51,618 nt of DNA from an uncultured Christensenella sp. (GCA_905193155.1 CAJJNQ010000018.1:1-51618); one strand, 5' to 3'; shown: positions 7,727-16,707, counted from the stretch's first letter. Notes: generated from the sequence alone by a model not told the origin. Program-made: numbers and translations.

Positions 7727-8626
7727 ATGAATTGTATGCTATGCGGTCATCGCTGCGGCGCAGACCGTGCCGAAAACGAAACCGGCTTCTGTTCCATGGG
7801 CGAAACGGCCGTTCTTTCCAAAGTCATGCTGCACAAATGGGAGGAGCCGTGCATCAGCGGCACCAACGGATCGGGCGCGATCTTTTTCGCGGGATGTTCC
7901 CTGCGCTGCGCCTTCTGTCAGAACTGGGAGATCAGTCACATGCGCAAAGGGCTGCCGGTGGATATCGACCGCCTGCGCGATATCTTCGACGAGTTGGCCG
8001 ATCAGGGCGCACATAACATCAATCTGGTCAACCCCACGCACTTCGTCCCCTTCATCCAGAAGGCGTTCAAGCGCTATCAAAAGCGCATTCCCGTCGTCTA
8101 CAATACCCATGGGTACGACAGTTTGGACGCGCTCCATCGCATGGACGGTATCGTCGATGTGTATCTGCCCGACCTCAAGTACACTTATTCCCTGCCTGCG
8201 CGGCGCTACTCTTCCGCGCCGAACTACTTTGAAGTGGCCAAGGTCGCTATCGACGAGATGTTCCGTCAGGTCGGCCCAGTGCAATACGACGAAAACGGTC
8301 TGCTGAAAAAGGGCGTCATCATCCGCCACCTGGTCCTGCCCGGCCAGATCGACAGCGCCAAGGACGTGATCGATTATGTGGCGGACCATTTCGAAAAGGG
8401 CAGCGTGCTGTTCTCGCTGATGTCGCAGTACATTCCCTGTGGTGAAGCGACGCGCTATCCCGAAATCAACCGGAGACTGACGCAGGAGGAATACGACGAG
8501 GTCGCGCAATACTTGATGGACAGCCCGATTGACAACGGCTTCATGCAGGAGCTGGACTCCGCAGACGAGCAATATGTGCCCGATTTCGACCTTTCCGGCG
8601 TGCTGCCGAAAGACGAGGAGGCGTAA
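7727..8626 (+). CDS. Radical-SAM protein, PflA-related (putative pyruvate formate-lyase activating enzyme family)
   Basis: The 299-residue protein has an N-terminal cysteine cluster (CMLCGHRCGADR and GFCSMGE) and then the radical-SAM CxxxCxxC in CSLRCAFCQNWEIS near residue 58, which binds the [4Fe-4S] cluster that cleaves SAM. This layout is that of the COG1313 group, often labelled as pyruvate formate-lyase activating enzyme but without a proven substrate. No glycyl-radical enzyme lies next to it. The nearest one, nrdD at 27-29 kb, has its own activase. The start ATG has AGGAGGA nine bases upstream. The next gene begins 2 bp after the stop, so the pair is an operon. Confidence 0.85.
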   Translation: MNCMLCGHRCGADRAENETGFCSMGETAVLSKVMLHKWEEPCISGTNGSGAIFFAGCSLRCAFCQNWEISHMRKGLPVDIDRLRDIFDELADQGAHNINLVNPTHFVPFIQKAFKRYQKRIPVVYNTHGYDSLDALHRMDGIVDVYLPDLKYTYSLPARRYSSAPNYFEVAKVAIDEMFRQVGPVQYDENGLLKKGVIIRHLVLPGQIDSAKDVIDYVADHFEKGSVLFSLMSQYIPCGEATRYPEINRRLTQEEYDEVAQYLMDSPIDNGFMQELDSADEQYVPDFDLSGVLPKDEEA

Positions 8627-8628
8627 AG

Positions 8629-9525
8629 GTGGATCTTCTGTTGTGGCTGCAAAGCATCCGTACGCCTGCGCTGGACGCTTTCTTTCTGTTGGTCACCAAA
8701 CTGGGCGAGGATACATTCCTGCTGCTGCCCATCCTGCTGTTTTACTGGTGTCTGGACAAAAGGATCGGCCTGCGGCTCGGTTTCATCGCGTTCTTCAGCA
8801 GCCTCGCCAACCAGACCACCAAGCTGATCTTTCGCGTGGAGCGCCCCTTTGTACAAAACCCGGCGCTTCAGCCGGTGGAGGGCGCAAGGGCCGGTGCGAC
8901 GGGTTATTCCTTTCCCAGCGGACATTCTACGTCCGCCACCTCCCTTGGCATGGCGCTGATCCTCACCTTCCGCAAAAAGTGGTGGATCTGGCTTTGCTCA
9001 ATTCTCTATGTCGCGCTGATCTGCTTCTCCCGCCTGTATCTGGGTGTGCATACGCCTGCTGACGTGCTGACGGGTTTCCTCATGACCGTGGTCGTCTCCC
9101 TCATCGTCCACGCTCTGTTCAACGACAGCGATAAGCATCCGGAACGCAAGGATCTCTACCTCATCCTCTCGATGCTGCTCTCGCTGGGCGCGCTGGCATG
9201 GGGGCTTGTAGTGGTTTCCACCGGTCTTGCCCCCGCAGAGCTTTCTGTGGATATCTTCAAAATTGCGGGCGCCGCGCTCGGCATGCTCATCGGCGTGGAG
9301 CTCGACCGCCACTTCGTGCATTTCGAAGTCAAAGCGCCGCTCTGGATGCAGATCGTCAAAGTCGTGCTGGGCGTTCTGATCACGCTCGGCCTGCGTGCCG
9401 GCATGAAAGCGCTCTTCGGCCCTGCCCCGCTGATGGAGTTCCTGCGCTACCTGCTGACGTTGCTGTTCATCTCCATCGGCTGGCCCGCGCTGTTCAACCT
9501 GGCGGTGAAAAAGTTCGCAAAGTAA
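8629..9525 (+). CDS. PAP2-family membrane phosphatase
   Basis: This 298-residue integral membrane protein carries the three PAP2 phosphatase motifs: KLIFRVERP (the KxxxxxxRP motif, about residue 65), SFPSGHST (about 96) and SRLYLGVHTPADV (about 135). Several hydrophobic helices surround them and continue in a C-terminal membrane extension of about 130 residues. Such enzymes dephosphorylate lipid phosphates such as undecaprenyl pyrophosphate or phosphatidic acid at the membrane surface. The start is a GTG at 8629, chosen because GAGGAGG lies about 11 bp upstream inside the end of the preceding gene. The substrate cannot be decided from sequence. Confidence 0.88.
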   Translation: MDLLLWLQSIRTPALDAFFLLVTKLGEDTFLLLPILLFYWCLDKRIGLRLGFIAFFSSLANQTTKLIFRVERPFVQNPALQPVEGARAGATGYSFPSGHSTSATSLGMALILTFRKKWWIWLCSILYVALICFSRLYLGVHTPADVLTGFLMTVVVSLIVHALFNDSDKHPERKDLYLILSMLLSLGALAWGLVVVSTGLAPAELSVDIFKIAGAALGMLIGVELDRHFVHFEVKAPLWMQIVKVVLGVLITLGLRAGMKALFGPAPLMEFLRYLLTLLFISIGWPALFNLAVKKFAK

Positions 9526-9547
9526 CTATTGTACTGCAAAAAGATGA

Positions 9548-9597
9548 AACCTCCTGCCGCAGAAGCCATCTTCCCTCTGCGACAGGGGGTTTTTATT
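9548..9597 (+). terminator. Intrinsic terminator after the PAP2 gene
   Basis: A stem of about 16 bp with two mismatches (9548-9563 with 9576-9591) is followed by TTTTTATTCTT. It separates the radical-SAM/PAP2 unit from the CRISPR-cas locus. Confidence 0.85.
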
Positions 9598-9651
9598 CTT
9601 CGTTTGATCTTCATCCAAACTCTCGGCAAAATACTACTTTGAGTACTTTTC

Positions 9652-9679
9652 TTGACTTCTTTATTCTGACAGATATAAT
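9652..9679 (+). promoter_or_regulatory. SigA promoter for cas3
   Basis: TTGACT (9652-9657) and a perfect TATAAT (9674-9679) are 16 bp apart. The expected leader is about 35 nt, with AAAGGGG as ribosome binding site ahead of the GTG at 9720. The partly symmetric stretch ATACTACTTTGAGTAC just upstream (about 9630-9646) could be an operator, but this is weak. Confidence 0.75.
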
Positions 9680-9719
9680 CAAGATTACAATACCGTTTTT
9701 TAAAGGGGTTTGATCTTTT

Positions 9720-12140
9720 GTGATTGCGCATATTCGCAAATCTGACCATGCGCTTCAGCCGCTATACGACCACTGCACTGCGGTCAGCCGCCTTTGTTCC
9801 GAAAATGCCCGATCTATGGGCTTTTCCAAGTTGGCTGCCTTGATCGGTTTGATGCACGACATGGGGAAGGCGACGAAGGAATTCAAAAAATACCTTTACT
9901 CATTTCTCTCAACCCAAGCGCTCCCCTCACCCCATCATCATTCGCTCACTGGCGCCATTTTTGCTTACCGCCGGTGGTTTCAGGCCGCCGGAGCCTCTAT
10001 GTCTGTCCGCACGACCGCGCAGCTGGTTATGCTTTGCATCGCAGGGCATCACACAGGGCTTACTGATTGTCTTGAACCAACCGGCGATTCTCCGCTGCTT
10101 CGAAGCCTGAAGACCGAGGAAGCTCTGGTATATCCTGATCAAGCGGAATCCTGGTTTTTACAAAATGTTGCGGACGAGTCTCAACTGGATTCCCTGTTTG
10201 CAGCTTCCTGCAAAGAAGTGAAAGCCCATTTCCCCTTAATCGACAATTCCGAAAGGCTCAGCAAAACAGATACAATCTCCTTGGGTTTAATTTGCCGTTA
10301 TCTTTTAAGCCTGCTGATTGATGCGGATCGTTGGGATTCTTCTTGCTTTGAATATGTCGAAAATCCGTTCCAGAATGCCGACTATGCGCCCGATTGGGAC
10401 GCCTTGCTGCATACATTTGAGCACTATCGAAAGGAAAACCTGGGCGGAAAAGGCAGCATCAACCAAATTCGCGCCGAAATATCAGATGCCTGTTATGAGG
10501 GCGCAGCTTCAAAGCCCTCTATATTTACGCTCTCCGTACCGACCGGCGGCGGAAAAACCTTTTCGAGTTTACGTTTTGCCCTGCGCCATGCCGCTGTGAA
10601 CCATCAAAAACGCATCTTCTATATCATCCCATACAACACTATTCTCGACCAGAATGCCAAAGACATCCGCGAATCCTTGTCCAACTATCCTTCCATTCTT
10701 GAGCACCATTCCGATATCATACAGGAGACGGAAGAAGAACAGCAGCTTTATCAGCGCCTGACCGAACGCTGGGACAGTGATATCATTCTGACCAGCCTGG
10801 TTCAGTTTCTAAATGCCTGCTACGCCGGACCCAACACGGACGCACGAAGGTTTCATCGTCTGACCAATTCCGTGCTGATTTTCGATGAAATTCAGTCCCT
10901 GCCCAAGCACTGCAAAGTCCTCTTTGAGCGTGCCATCCAATTCCTAACCAACATCTGCCGCAGCACGGTTGTGCTCTGCACCGCTACACAGCCCTGCCTG
11001 ACGCTTTCTCCCGCACCCAAAGAGTTAGTTTCCAGTGGTGACCGTCTTTACGAACGTCTAAAGCGAGTTCAATATATCCCCGATCTAAATCCATCGCGTA
11101 CCTACACCTCCTCCGCTTCGGAAATCGCCCGATTGCTTGCAACTCGTTCCGTCCTGGCTATACTCAATACCAAATCTGCCGCCTGGACCATTTATCAGGA
11201 AACCAAAGAGCGGCTTCAGGAAGCAGGCTACTCTTTCGCCTCTTTGGATCCGAATCTTTCGGAGAACCAGATTACCGCCGCTGCCGAAGCCGTCAAAGAT
11301 GAGGTGCTTTGTATTCATATGAGCACGCTGCTTTGCCCGGCGCATCGCAAAAAACAGATCGCTTGGATCAAAGCTTGGCTGAAGGCCGGGAAAAAGGTCT
11401 TGTGCGTTTCCACCGCTTTGATCGAGGCTGGAATTAACGTCAGTTTCCCGATTGTCATCCGGGATCTGGCAGGACTTCCCAGCATTGTGCAGGCAGGCGG
11501 ACGTGCCAACCGGAATATGGAGCTCCCCATGGGCGATGTTCTGATCTGGAACCATCCGGAAGAGGTCGGGGCGCTGGGGCTGTTAGAAGATATACAGCAT
11601 GGCGCTGAGATCACCCAACGTTTTCTTCACGCCGGAGAGAATCAGGAGACCCTGGACTCCCCACAGATGATTCTGCGATATTTTGAAGCGGAGGCAGCTT
11701 ACACAAAAGAAAAGCAGTCCTTTCCATGCAGGGACTCCCGTGGCCGTTATTTCACTCTTGCAGATTTGCTTGCCAACAATCCCGCTTGCTATCAACCGGC
11801 ACAGGAGCGAAAATCCGCCCGGCAGCTCGTCCTGCCGCAGAGCTTTCGAACCGCTTCGGCTCATTTTCGCGTCATTCCGGATCAGACAACCGCTGTGCTT
11901 GTGCCTTGGGGCAATGGCGCAGAGATTATTGCAGCACTGAGCGTTCCCCACAGTATGCGCGAAGAAATCCAACTCCTGCGAAAAGCACAGGCTTACAGTG
12001 TTTCACTGTATGACCAGATGATTCAGCAGCTAGATGCGCAAGATGCATTGACCCGTATCGGAGAGAAGGGGATCTATGCACTCAAAAAAGGTTTTTATAC
12101 AGAAGAAGATGGAACTAATTTTTTCCATATAAATTATTGA
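9720..12140 (+). CDS. cas3: CRISPR-associated helicase/nuclease Cas3, type I-C
   Basis: This 806-residue protein joins an N-terminal HD nuclease to an SF2 helicase. The HD domain shows His18, His46-Asp47 (LMHDMGKA) and an HHHS run at 72-75. Helicase motifs include Walker A VPTGGGKT (Lys279), motif II DEIQ (389-392) and CTATQP (motif III). Cas3 is recruited to Cascade-bound DNA, then nicks and degrades it processively. The start is a GTG, supported by AAAGGGG upstream and by the expected N-terminus of the HD domain. The gene is followed by a promoter that overlaps its own stop, so cas3 and the Cascade genes are probably separately tunable. All catalytic motifs look intact. Confidence 0.96.
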   Translation: MIAHIRKSDHALQPLYDHCTAVSRLCSENARSMGFSKLAALIGLMHDMGKATKEFKKYLYSFLSTQALPSPHHHSLTGAIFAYRRWFQAAGASMSVRTTAQLVMLCIAGHHTGLTDCLEPTGDSPLLRSLKTEEALVYPDQAESWFLQNVADESQLDSLFAASCKEVKAHFPLIDNSERLSKTDTISLGLICRYLLSLLIDADRWDSSCFEYVENPFQNADYAPDWDALLHTFEHYRKENLGGKGSINQIRAEISDACYEGAASKPSIFTLSVPTGGGKTFSSLRFALRHAAVNHQKRIFYIIPYNTILDQNAKDIRESLSNYPSILEHHSDIIQETEEEQQLYQRLTERWDSDIILTSLVQFLNACYAGPNTDARRFHRLTNSVLIFDEIQSLPKHCKVLFERAIQFLTNICRSTVVLCTATQPCLTLSPAPKELVSSGDRLYERLKRVQYIPDLNPSRTYTSSASEIARLLATRSVLAILNTKSAAWTIYQETKERLQEAGYSFASLDPNLSENQITAAAEAVKDEVLCIHMSTLLCPAHRKKQIAWIKAWLKAGKKVLCVSTALIEAGINVSFPIVIRDLAGLPSIVQAGGRANRNMELPMGDVLIWNHPEEVGALGLLEDIQHGAEITQRFLHAGENQETLDSPQMILRYFEAEAAYTKEKQSFPCRDSRGRYFTLADLLANNPACYQPAQERKSARQLVLPQSFRTASAHFRVIPDQTTAVLVPWGNGAEIIAALSVPHSMREEIQLLRKAQAYSVSLYDQMIQQLDAQDALTRIGEKGIYALKKGFYTEEDGTNFFHINY

Positions 12141-12165
12141 AATCGTATATGTGTTGTGGTATACT
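12137..12165 (+). promoter_or_regulatory. Strong SigA promoter overlapping the cas3 stop, for cas5c-cas8c-cas7c
   Basis: TTGAAA (12137-12142) and TATACT (12160-12165) are 17 bp apart, with a TGG extended -10. The -35 lies over the cas3 stop codon. Transcription would begin about 12172 and give a leader of about 180 nt before cas5c. It matches consensus about as well as the cas3 promoter. Confidence 0.7.
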
Positions 12166-12180
12166 ACTCTCAGACAGAAG

Positions 12181-12206
12181 AAAGACGCAGCATATGCAGC
12201 GTCTTT
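12181..12206 (+). terminator. Palindromic hairpin at the start of the cas5c leader RNA
   Basis: A near-perfect 26-bp palindrome (AAAGACGC with GCGTCTTT, core GCATATGC) starts about 10 nt after the predicted transcription start and is followed by a loose pyrimidine stretch. It could terminate cas3 read-through, attenuate the Cascade transcript, or bind a dimeric regulator. A second, smaller hairpin (CATCTCT/AGAGATG) lies near 12249-12268. Confidence 0.55.
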
Positions 12207-12352
12207 CCCCTGTTACACTTTTCCGTATAAATTATTTTTTCAATCCATCCATCTCTTGTAAGAGATGGGACGTATTTCATTATAGCCGGATAAATGGCTG
12301 ATGACAAGCGGCTTCTTATTTTCCATAAACCACTTTATTTGCAGGAAGGTGA

Positions 12353-13123
12353 ATGTCATTGAAAGAAGTTTTCCGCAACACAGTCGAATTCACTGTACAC
12401 GGGCAATACGCCCTGTTCAGTGATCCGATTCTTCGAATGGGCGGCGAACGCGCCTCCTACCCTGTCCCCACCTATCAGGCACTAAAAGGGATCATAGAAA
12501 GCGTGTACTGGAAGCCATCCATACTTTGGCTGATCTCTTCCGTCCGGATCATGAACCCGATCCAGACCGAGGGCAAGAGCATCCGTCCGATCAGCTATAC
12601 CGGTAAAACCAATACGCTCTCCATCTACACCTATCTGGTCAACCCTGTCTATCAGGTTCGCGCGCACTTTGTCCCCAATCCTTACCGAACGGAACCGGAT
12701 CTGATTGAGGACGGCCTGAAAGAGCACAAGCACCATAATATTGCCCGGAGAATGATCGAAAAAGGCGGACGTCGGGACATCTTTCTGGGCACCCGCGAGT
12801 GCCAGGCCTATGTGGAGCCCTGTATCTACGGAGAAGGCCAAGGATACTATGACGATCGTAGTGAAATTGACCTTGGAGTTATGTTTCATTCCTTCGCCTA
12901 CCCGGATGAGACGGGCAAAGACGAGCTGGGCGTTCGCCTCTGGCACGCAAAGATGACCCATGGGGAAATCATATTCCCGAAGCCGGAAGAAATCAACCCC
13001 GATCTATACCGATTTATCCGCCCGATGGAGAGAAAAAAGTTCGGTGGGAAATACAGCAATTTCATCGGCTTGAAAGAACCTTCTTTGGTGGAAGAGTTAG
13101 CGGAAGAAGGTGAGATCGAGTGA
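12353..13123 (+). CDS. cas5: CRISPR-associated protein Cas5c (Cas5d), pre-crRNA endonuclease
   Basis: This 256-residue RAMP-fold protein has the typical Cas5 N-terminus (FRNTVEFTVHGQYALFSDP) and the central ECQAYVEPC block. In type I-C systems Cas5c replaces Cas6: it cuts the repeat hairpin to release crRNA, keeps the 5' tag, and caps the Cascade backbone. The Lys/His-rich segment EHKHHNIARR near residue 125 fits the known catalytic Lys-His pair. The ATG at 12353 follows AGGAAGGTGA. Its stop overlaps the GTG of cas8c by GTGA, so translation is coupled. Confidence 0.94.
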   Translation: MSLKEVFRNTVEFTVHGQYALFSDPILRMGGERASYPVPTYQALKGIIESVYWKPSILWLISSVRIMNPIQTEGKSIRPISYTGKTNTLSIYTYLVNPVYQVRAHFVPNPYRTEPDLIEDGLKEHKHHNIARRMIEKGGRRDIFLGTRECQAYVEPCIYGEGQGYYDDRSEIDLGVMFHSFAYPDETGKDELGVRLWHAKMTHGEIIFPKPEEINPDLYRFIRPMERKKFGGKYSNFIGLKEPSLVEELAEEGEIE

Positions 13124-15756
13124 GCATTTTTCAGAAACTCTGCGATGTATACGATTCCTTGATCGACACAACGGCAACCGAGGGCGAGAATCCGCTTACG
13201 CCAATCGGCTTTACAAGGGAAGAAATCGCTTTCAATATCATTCTCTCTCCCGAAGCGGAATTCGTCAGTGTCAGCTCTCTTCCTGAAAAAGAGAAATACA
13301 CAGTTCCCAGTACCCCGCTGGCGGAAGCGCGCTCCGGTTCACTCCCCGATCCCTATCCACTCGCCGATAAGCTCAAGTACTTCATCACGATCGGAGAGCC
13401 TTCTAATCCGCTCTATGAAAAGTACATCAAGCAATTGCGGGAGTGGTGTGAGCAGATGCACGCTCCGGAGTGTCTGCACGTTCTGCTGCGCTATCTGGAG
13501 AAAAAAACGCTTTACGCAGATTTGAAAAGTAATCCATCGATAAAGGTAAATGTTGCGCTGGATGAAAACACAAAAAAGCTCGATGGTTCCGACGTTGACA
13601 AAATTGTCTGTTTCAGCATTGAGTACCCCGATGACGAAAACCGCTTGTGGATGCGGCGGGATGTGCGCGAAAGTTGGGAAAAGCACTTCACTGTAAAGTT
13701 CTACGGAACTCCCGGTCTATGCTATGTCACCGGCCAAACACTAGGAATCATGGAAAAGCATCCGGGCGTTTCCGGAACCAGCAGGTTGATCTCCTCCAAA
13801 GACGATGCATTTCCCTTTCGTTATAAAGGCCGTTTTGTTGAAAACGGAAGCGCCGCAACAGTCAGTTCCCTGGCCTCCTTCAAAGCACACAAAGCGCTCG
13901 ATTGGTTGCTCAAGCATCAGGGGTTCCAACGATACGGGATGAGCTTTGTCGGGTGGAATACCCAGGCTCCGGCGCTCTATCCGGAGGAAGAAGAAAAACC
14001 GCTCCCCGATACTTTCGGGTACTATATTCATGCTCTCTTCCAAGCCGCTCAGGGCTATGAAAAAGACTACCAAACAGTAACAGATCCCGAAGAAATCTCG
14101 GAAAGACAGCGGCATCGTATCCATGAAGTCGTCCTTCTCGGCCTGCAAGCGGCAACGCAAGGGCGAATATCCGTCATCTACGAGCAGGAAATACCGGAAA
14201 ATGTTTTTGTAGAAAACGTAGAGAACTGGTATAAAACATGCAAATGGCAGATGCCGCATCGCGAAGGACAATCGGATGAACGATCCCCCACCTGGAAACA
14301 GATCTGCGAGGTTGTCATGGGACCCGTCGCCTTTCAAGAGGCAAAGGACAAGATGGACAGCTCTTCAGCCAAGCAGATGCGCGACTTGCAGATGCGTTTG
14401 TTGGCTTGCACTGTCAACAAAAAGCCTCTCCCATCCAGCATGGTGCATTCTGCGTTTCAACGCGCCATACGCCCCCTGACTTTTCCCGATGATAAAAACT
14501 CCTCCTGGGATGAGTGTGTGGCGTTTGCCTGTGCTTTAATCCGCAAGCATTTTCTCGACCGTGGTCTTAGGGAACTCTCCTTTGTACTGGATCCTTCCTG
14601 CACCGATCGCTGCTACCTTTACGGTCGGTTATTTGCCATTGCAAACAAGCTGGAATATGATGCCACCGGAGAAACCAAAACCAACGCTATCCGGCTCATG
14701 ACGCGCTTCGTTCAGCGCCCCGATGATACCTGGCTTCACCTGTTTCAAAAGCTCCTCCCCTACCTTCGCAAGCTGGGTTCCGATCACCGCTCCGCAAGGC
14801 GGTATCTGCGGCTGCTGGGTGAAGTGGAATACCTTTTCTCGTCAGATGATCTCTGCCGAAGCCAGCCGCTTTCCGAACTGTTTTTGATCGGGTTCAGCGC
14901 ACAAAATCGAGAGCTTTGGCTCAAACACGATGATCGTCATCAGATATCGAAACCGCTTCAGGGTTATCAACCATCCGGGAAACGGGATGAACTGTACGGT
15001 TGCCTGCTGGCTATCGCCGACCGAACCGAATGGATGACAGAAAGCGCGCTGATCCATGGCGAAGAATTCAGAAGTTCGCATCGTGAAAGCACGAGGGACG
15101 GCCAAACCAACGCACTGCTCTCCGCCGCATCGTTTATTGCCAATCCCTGCGGAACTTGGACAGCAATTCATGACCGAATGATTCCTTATCTGGAAAAAAG
15201 CGGTATAAAATCCGCCCTGTATACACAGCGGCTTCTTCGCAGGATAGAGCAAAGCTTTTCCGAAGAGGATCGGCTGAGCACCTCTCCTCTGAACCGTTTC
15301 TTCCTACACGGGTTTCTAACCATGACGCTGGCCTTAGCCACGCCGGGCGGGTTGGACACAGATTTCTGGCAGCCGAGCGTTACGGCTCAAATTGCTCCGC
15401 AAAGCCGAGAAGCCGCCTACGGCGCTCTGCTGGCACTAGAAAATGACTTGGAACGCGCCGTGCTGGATTTGAATAAAGACGAAGAGGAAAATCGTCCCAG
15501 CAATGCGATGCGTTTCATGTCCCATGCCGCCCAGATGCCCGGAGATGTATGGCTCTATCTCCGTGAGCGAATGCGCCCCTATGAGAAAAAAAGCTGGTTT
15601 GGCGAGGCAATTTGCCGGCGGGAGAGCATGCTCTGGCAGCTTATCACAGGCTCACACTGGAACACAAATGAACCGCTGAAACCGGACTATCTGCACTATT
15701 TCTATCTATACAGCAACATGCAGAGCATGAAAAAAGACGAAAGAAAGGATAACTGA
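13120..15756 (+). CDS. cas8c: Type I-C large subunit Cas8c (Csd1) with three tandem small-subunit-like modules
   Basis: The product is 878 residues, against roughly 550-650 for the family. Residues 1 to about 615 form an ordinary Cas8c, including the ...ACALIRKHF... and DRCYLYGRLFA blocks (496-505) that begin the C-terminal domain. Two further copies of that domain follow. YG anchors lie at 501, 626 and 767, and NA-x10-P-x3-W-x8-P-Y is found at 522-548, 664-690 and 795-821 with no spacing change. In characterised I-C systems the C-terminal region is also translated separately as Cas11c, and two free copies line the belly of Cascade. Here three copies lie in one chain. I see no convincing ribosome binding site plus in-frame start just before any module; M412 (AAAGGA four bases upstream) is the best and lies 84 residues too early. 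Cas8c also recognises the PAM. The frame is uninterrupted, and the GTG start overlaps cas5c. Confidence 0.93.
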   Translation: MSIFQKLCDVYDSLIDTTATEGENPLTPIGFTREEIAFNIILSPEAEFVSVSSLPEKEKYTVPSTPLAEARSGSLPDPYPLADKLKYFITIGEPSNPLYEKYIKQLREWCEQMHAPECLHVLLRYLEKKTLYADLKSNPSIKVNVALDENTKKLDGSDVDKIVCFSIEYPDDENRLWMRRDVRESWEKHFTVKFYGTPGLCYVTGQTLGIMEKHPGVSGTSRLISSKDDAFPFRYKGRFVENGSAATVSSLASFKAHKALDWLLKHQGFQRYGMSFVGWNTQAPALYPEEEEKPLPDTFGYYIHALFQAAQGYEKDYQTVTDPEEISERQRHRIHEVVLLGLQAATQGRISVIYEQEIPENVFVENVENWYKTCKWQMPHREGQSDERSPTWKQICEVVMGPVAFQEAKDKMDSSSAKQMRDLQMRLLACTVNKKPLPSSMVHSAFQRAIRPLTFPDDKNSSWDECVAFACALIRKHFLDRGLRELSFVLDPSCTDRCYLYGRLFAIANKLEYDATGETKTNAIRLMTRFVQRPDDTWLHLFQKLLPYLRKLGSDHRSARRYLRLLGEVEYLFSSDDLCRSQPLSELFLIGFSAQNRELWLKHDDRHQISKPLQGYQPSGKRDELYGCLLAIADRTEWMTESALIHGEEFRSSHRESTRDGQTNALLSAASFIANPCGTWTAIHDRMIPYLEKSGIKSALYTQRLLRRIEQSFSEEDRLSTSPLNRFFLHGFLTMTLALATPGGLDTDFWQPSVTAQIAPQSREAAYGALLALENDLERAVLDLNKDEEENRPSNAMRFMSHAAQMPGDVWLYLRERMRPYEKKSWFGEAICRRESMLWQLITGSHWNTNEPLKPDYLHYFYLYSNMQSMKKDERKDN
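14605..15744 (+). repeat. Triplicated Cas11c-like module within cas8c
   Basis: Module 1 spans about residues 496-615, module 2 about 621-750 and module 3 about 762-875. Each begins with an [AL]YG[RCA]L[FL]A[IL] helix, has the invariant N-A, P, W and P-Y positions at fixed spacing, then a charged helix with PY..K, an E[VSI]E/IE segment and an aromatic-rich final helix (ELFLIGF, RFFLHGF, HYFYLY). Modules 2 and 3 differ mainly by insertions between the first helix and the NA motif. Protein-level identity is modest, so the duplication is old rather than an assembly artefact. Confidence 0.88.
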
Positions 15757-15759
15757 ACC

Positions 15760-16707
15760 ATGACTGCTCTGAAGAATAAGATTGATTTTGCACTGGTGTT
15801 TACCGTCCGCAACGCCAACCCCAACGGGGACCCGCTTGATGGGAACCGTCCCCGCACGACCTACGAGGGACTCGGTGAAGTCTCCGACGTCTGCCTCAAG
15901 CGCAAGATCCGCAATCGCTGGCTGGACGAAGGCAACCCGATCTTTGTTCAGTCCGATGACCGCCGCAGTGATGACTATCTTTCCTTGAAAGACCGCGCCG
16001 ATAGCATTAACGAACTTAAAGCGTGCTATGACAGCCTAACTGACTCAAAGAAAGGCAATAAGGACAAAAAGACTCCTCCTATCCATACCTCTGACGAATA
16101 CATCAAAATTGCTTGCAAAACCTGGCTGGATGTCCGCGCTTTTGGACAGGTTTTTGCATTCAGCGAAGACAAAAAAGATGAAAATAAGGATAGTAGAAAA
16201 AAAGCAGAGACGAAAAAAGGGATATCCATTGGTATCCGCGGCCCCGTGAGCATTCACCCCGCATTCAGCCTGAACAACGTCAATATCATCAGTACACAGA
16301 TCACGAAATCTGTCAATCTGAAGGCATCTGATGATCCTGATAGAAAGGCATCCGATACAATGGGTATGAAGCACCGCGTAGATTACGGCGTATACATCAC
16401 CTATGGTTCTGTCAATATCCAGTGCGCCGCCCAAACCGGATTCAGTGAAGAAGATACCGCTGCACTGAAGGAAGCGCTCCGGACGCTCTTCCGGAATGAT
16501 ACGTCCTCCGCGCGCCCCGATGGTAGCATGGAGGTGGTCAAACTCATTTGGTGGGAACACAATTGCCAGAACGGACAATATTCCTCGGCAAAAGTGCATC
16601 GTTCTCTTCATGTGAAGCAGCCTGCCTCACCCGATTCTCTACCAGATATAATGGTTGATGCATCCGAAATTCCTGGTCTTGCTTATACCTTGATCGACGG
16701 GGAGTAA
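15760..16707 (+). CDS. cas7: CRISPR-associated protein Cas7c (Csd2), Cascade backbone
   Basis: This 315-residue protein has the Cas7/Csd2 N-terminus (FALVFTVRNANPNGDPLDGNRPRT) and the GIRGPVSIHPAFSLN and HRVDYGVY blocks typical of type I-C. Several copies coat the crRNA spacer and form the backbone of Cascade. A lysine- and aspartate-rich insertion (SEDKKDENKDSRKKAETKK, near residues 134-152) is longer than usual and may be a flexible thumb or web loop. The ATG at 15760 is 3 bp after the cas8c stop, with GAAAGGA as ribosome binding site. No cas4, cas1 or cas2 follows, contrary to the common I-C order. Confidence 0.95.
   Translation: MTALKNKIDFALVFTVRNANPNGDPLDGNRPRTTYEGLGEVSDVCLKRKIRNRWLDEGNPIFVQSDDRRSDDYLSLKDRADSINELKACYDSLTDSKKGNKDKKTPPIHTSDEYIKIACKTWLDVRAFGQVFAFSEDKKDENKDSRKKAETKKGISIGIRGPVSIHPAFSLNNVNIISTQITKSVNLKASDDPDRKASDTMGMKHRVDYGVYITYGSVNIQCAAQTGFSEEDTAALKEALRTLFRNDTSSARPDGSMEVVKLIWWEHNCQNGQYSSAKVHRSLHVKQPASPDSLPDIMVDASEIPGLAYTLIDGE

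Noticed and set aside
12136..12143. ATTGAAAT, identical to the end of the CRISPR repeat, at the end of cas3; possible crRNA-like regulatory RNA
   Set aside because: Only eight bases match, there is no repeat hairpin beside it, and the bases belong to the cas3 stop and a -35 element. Chance is enough.
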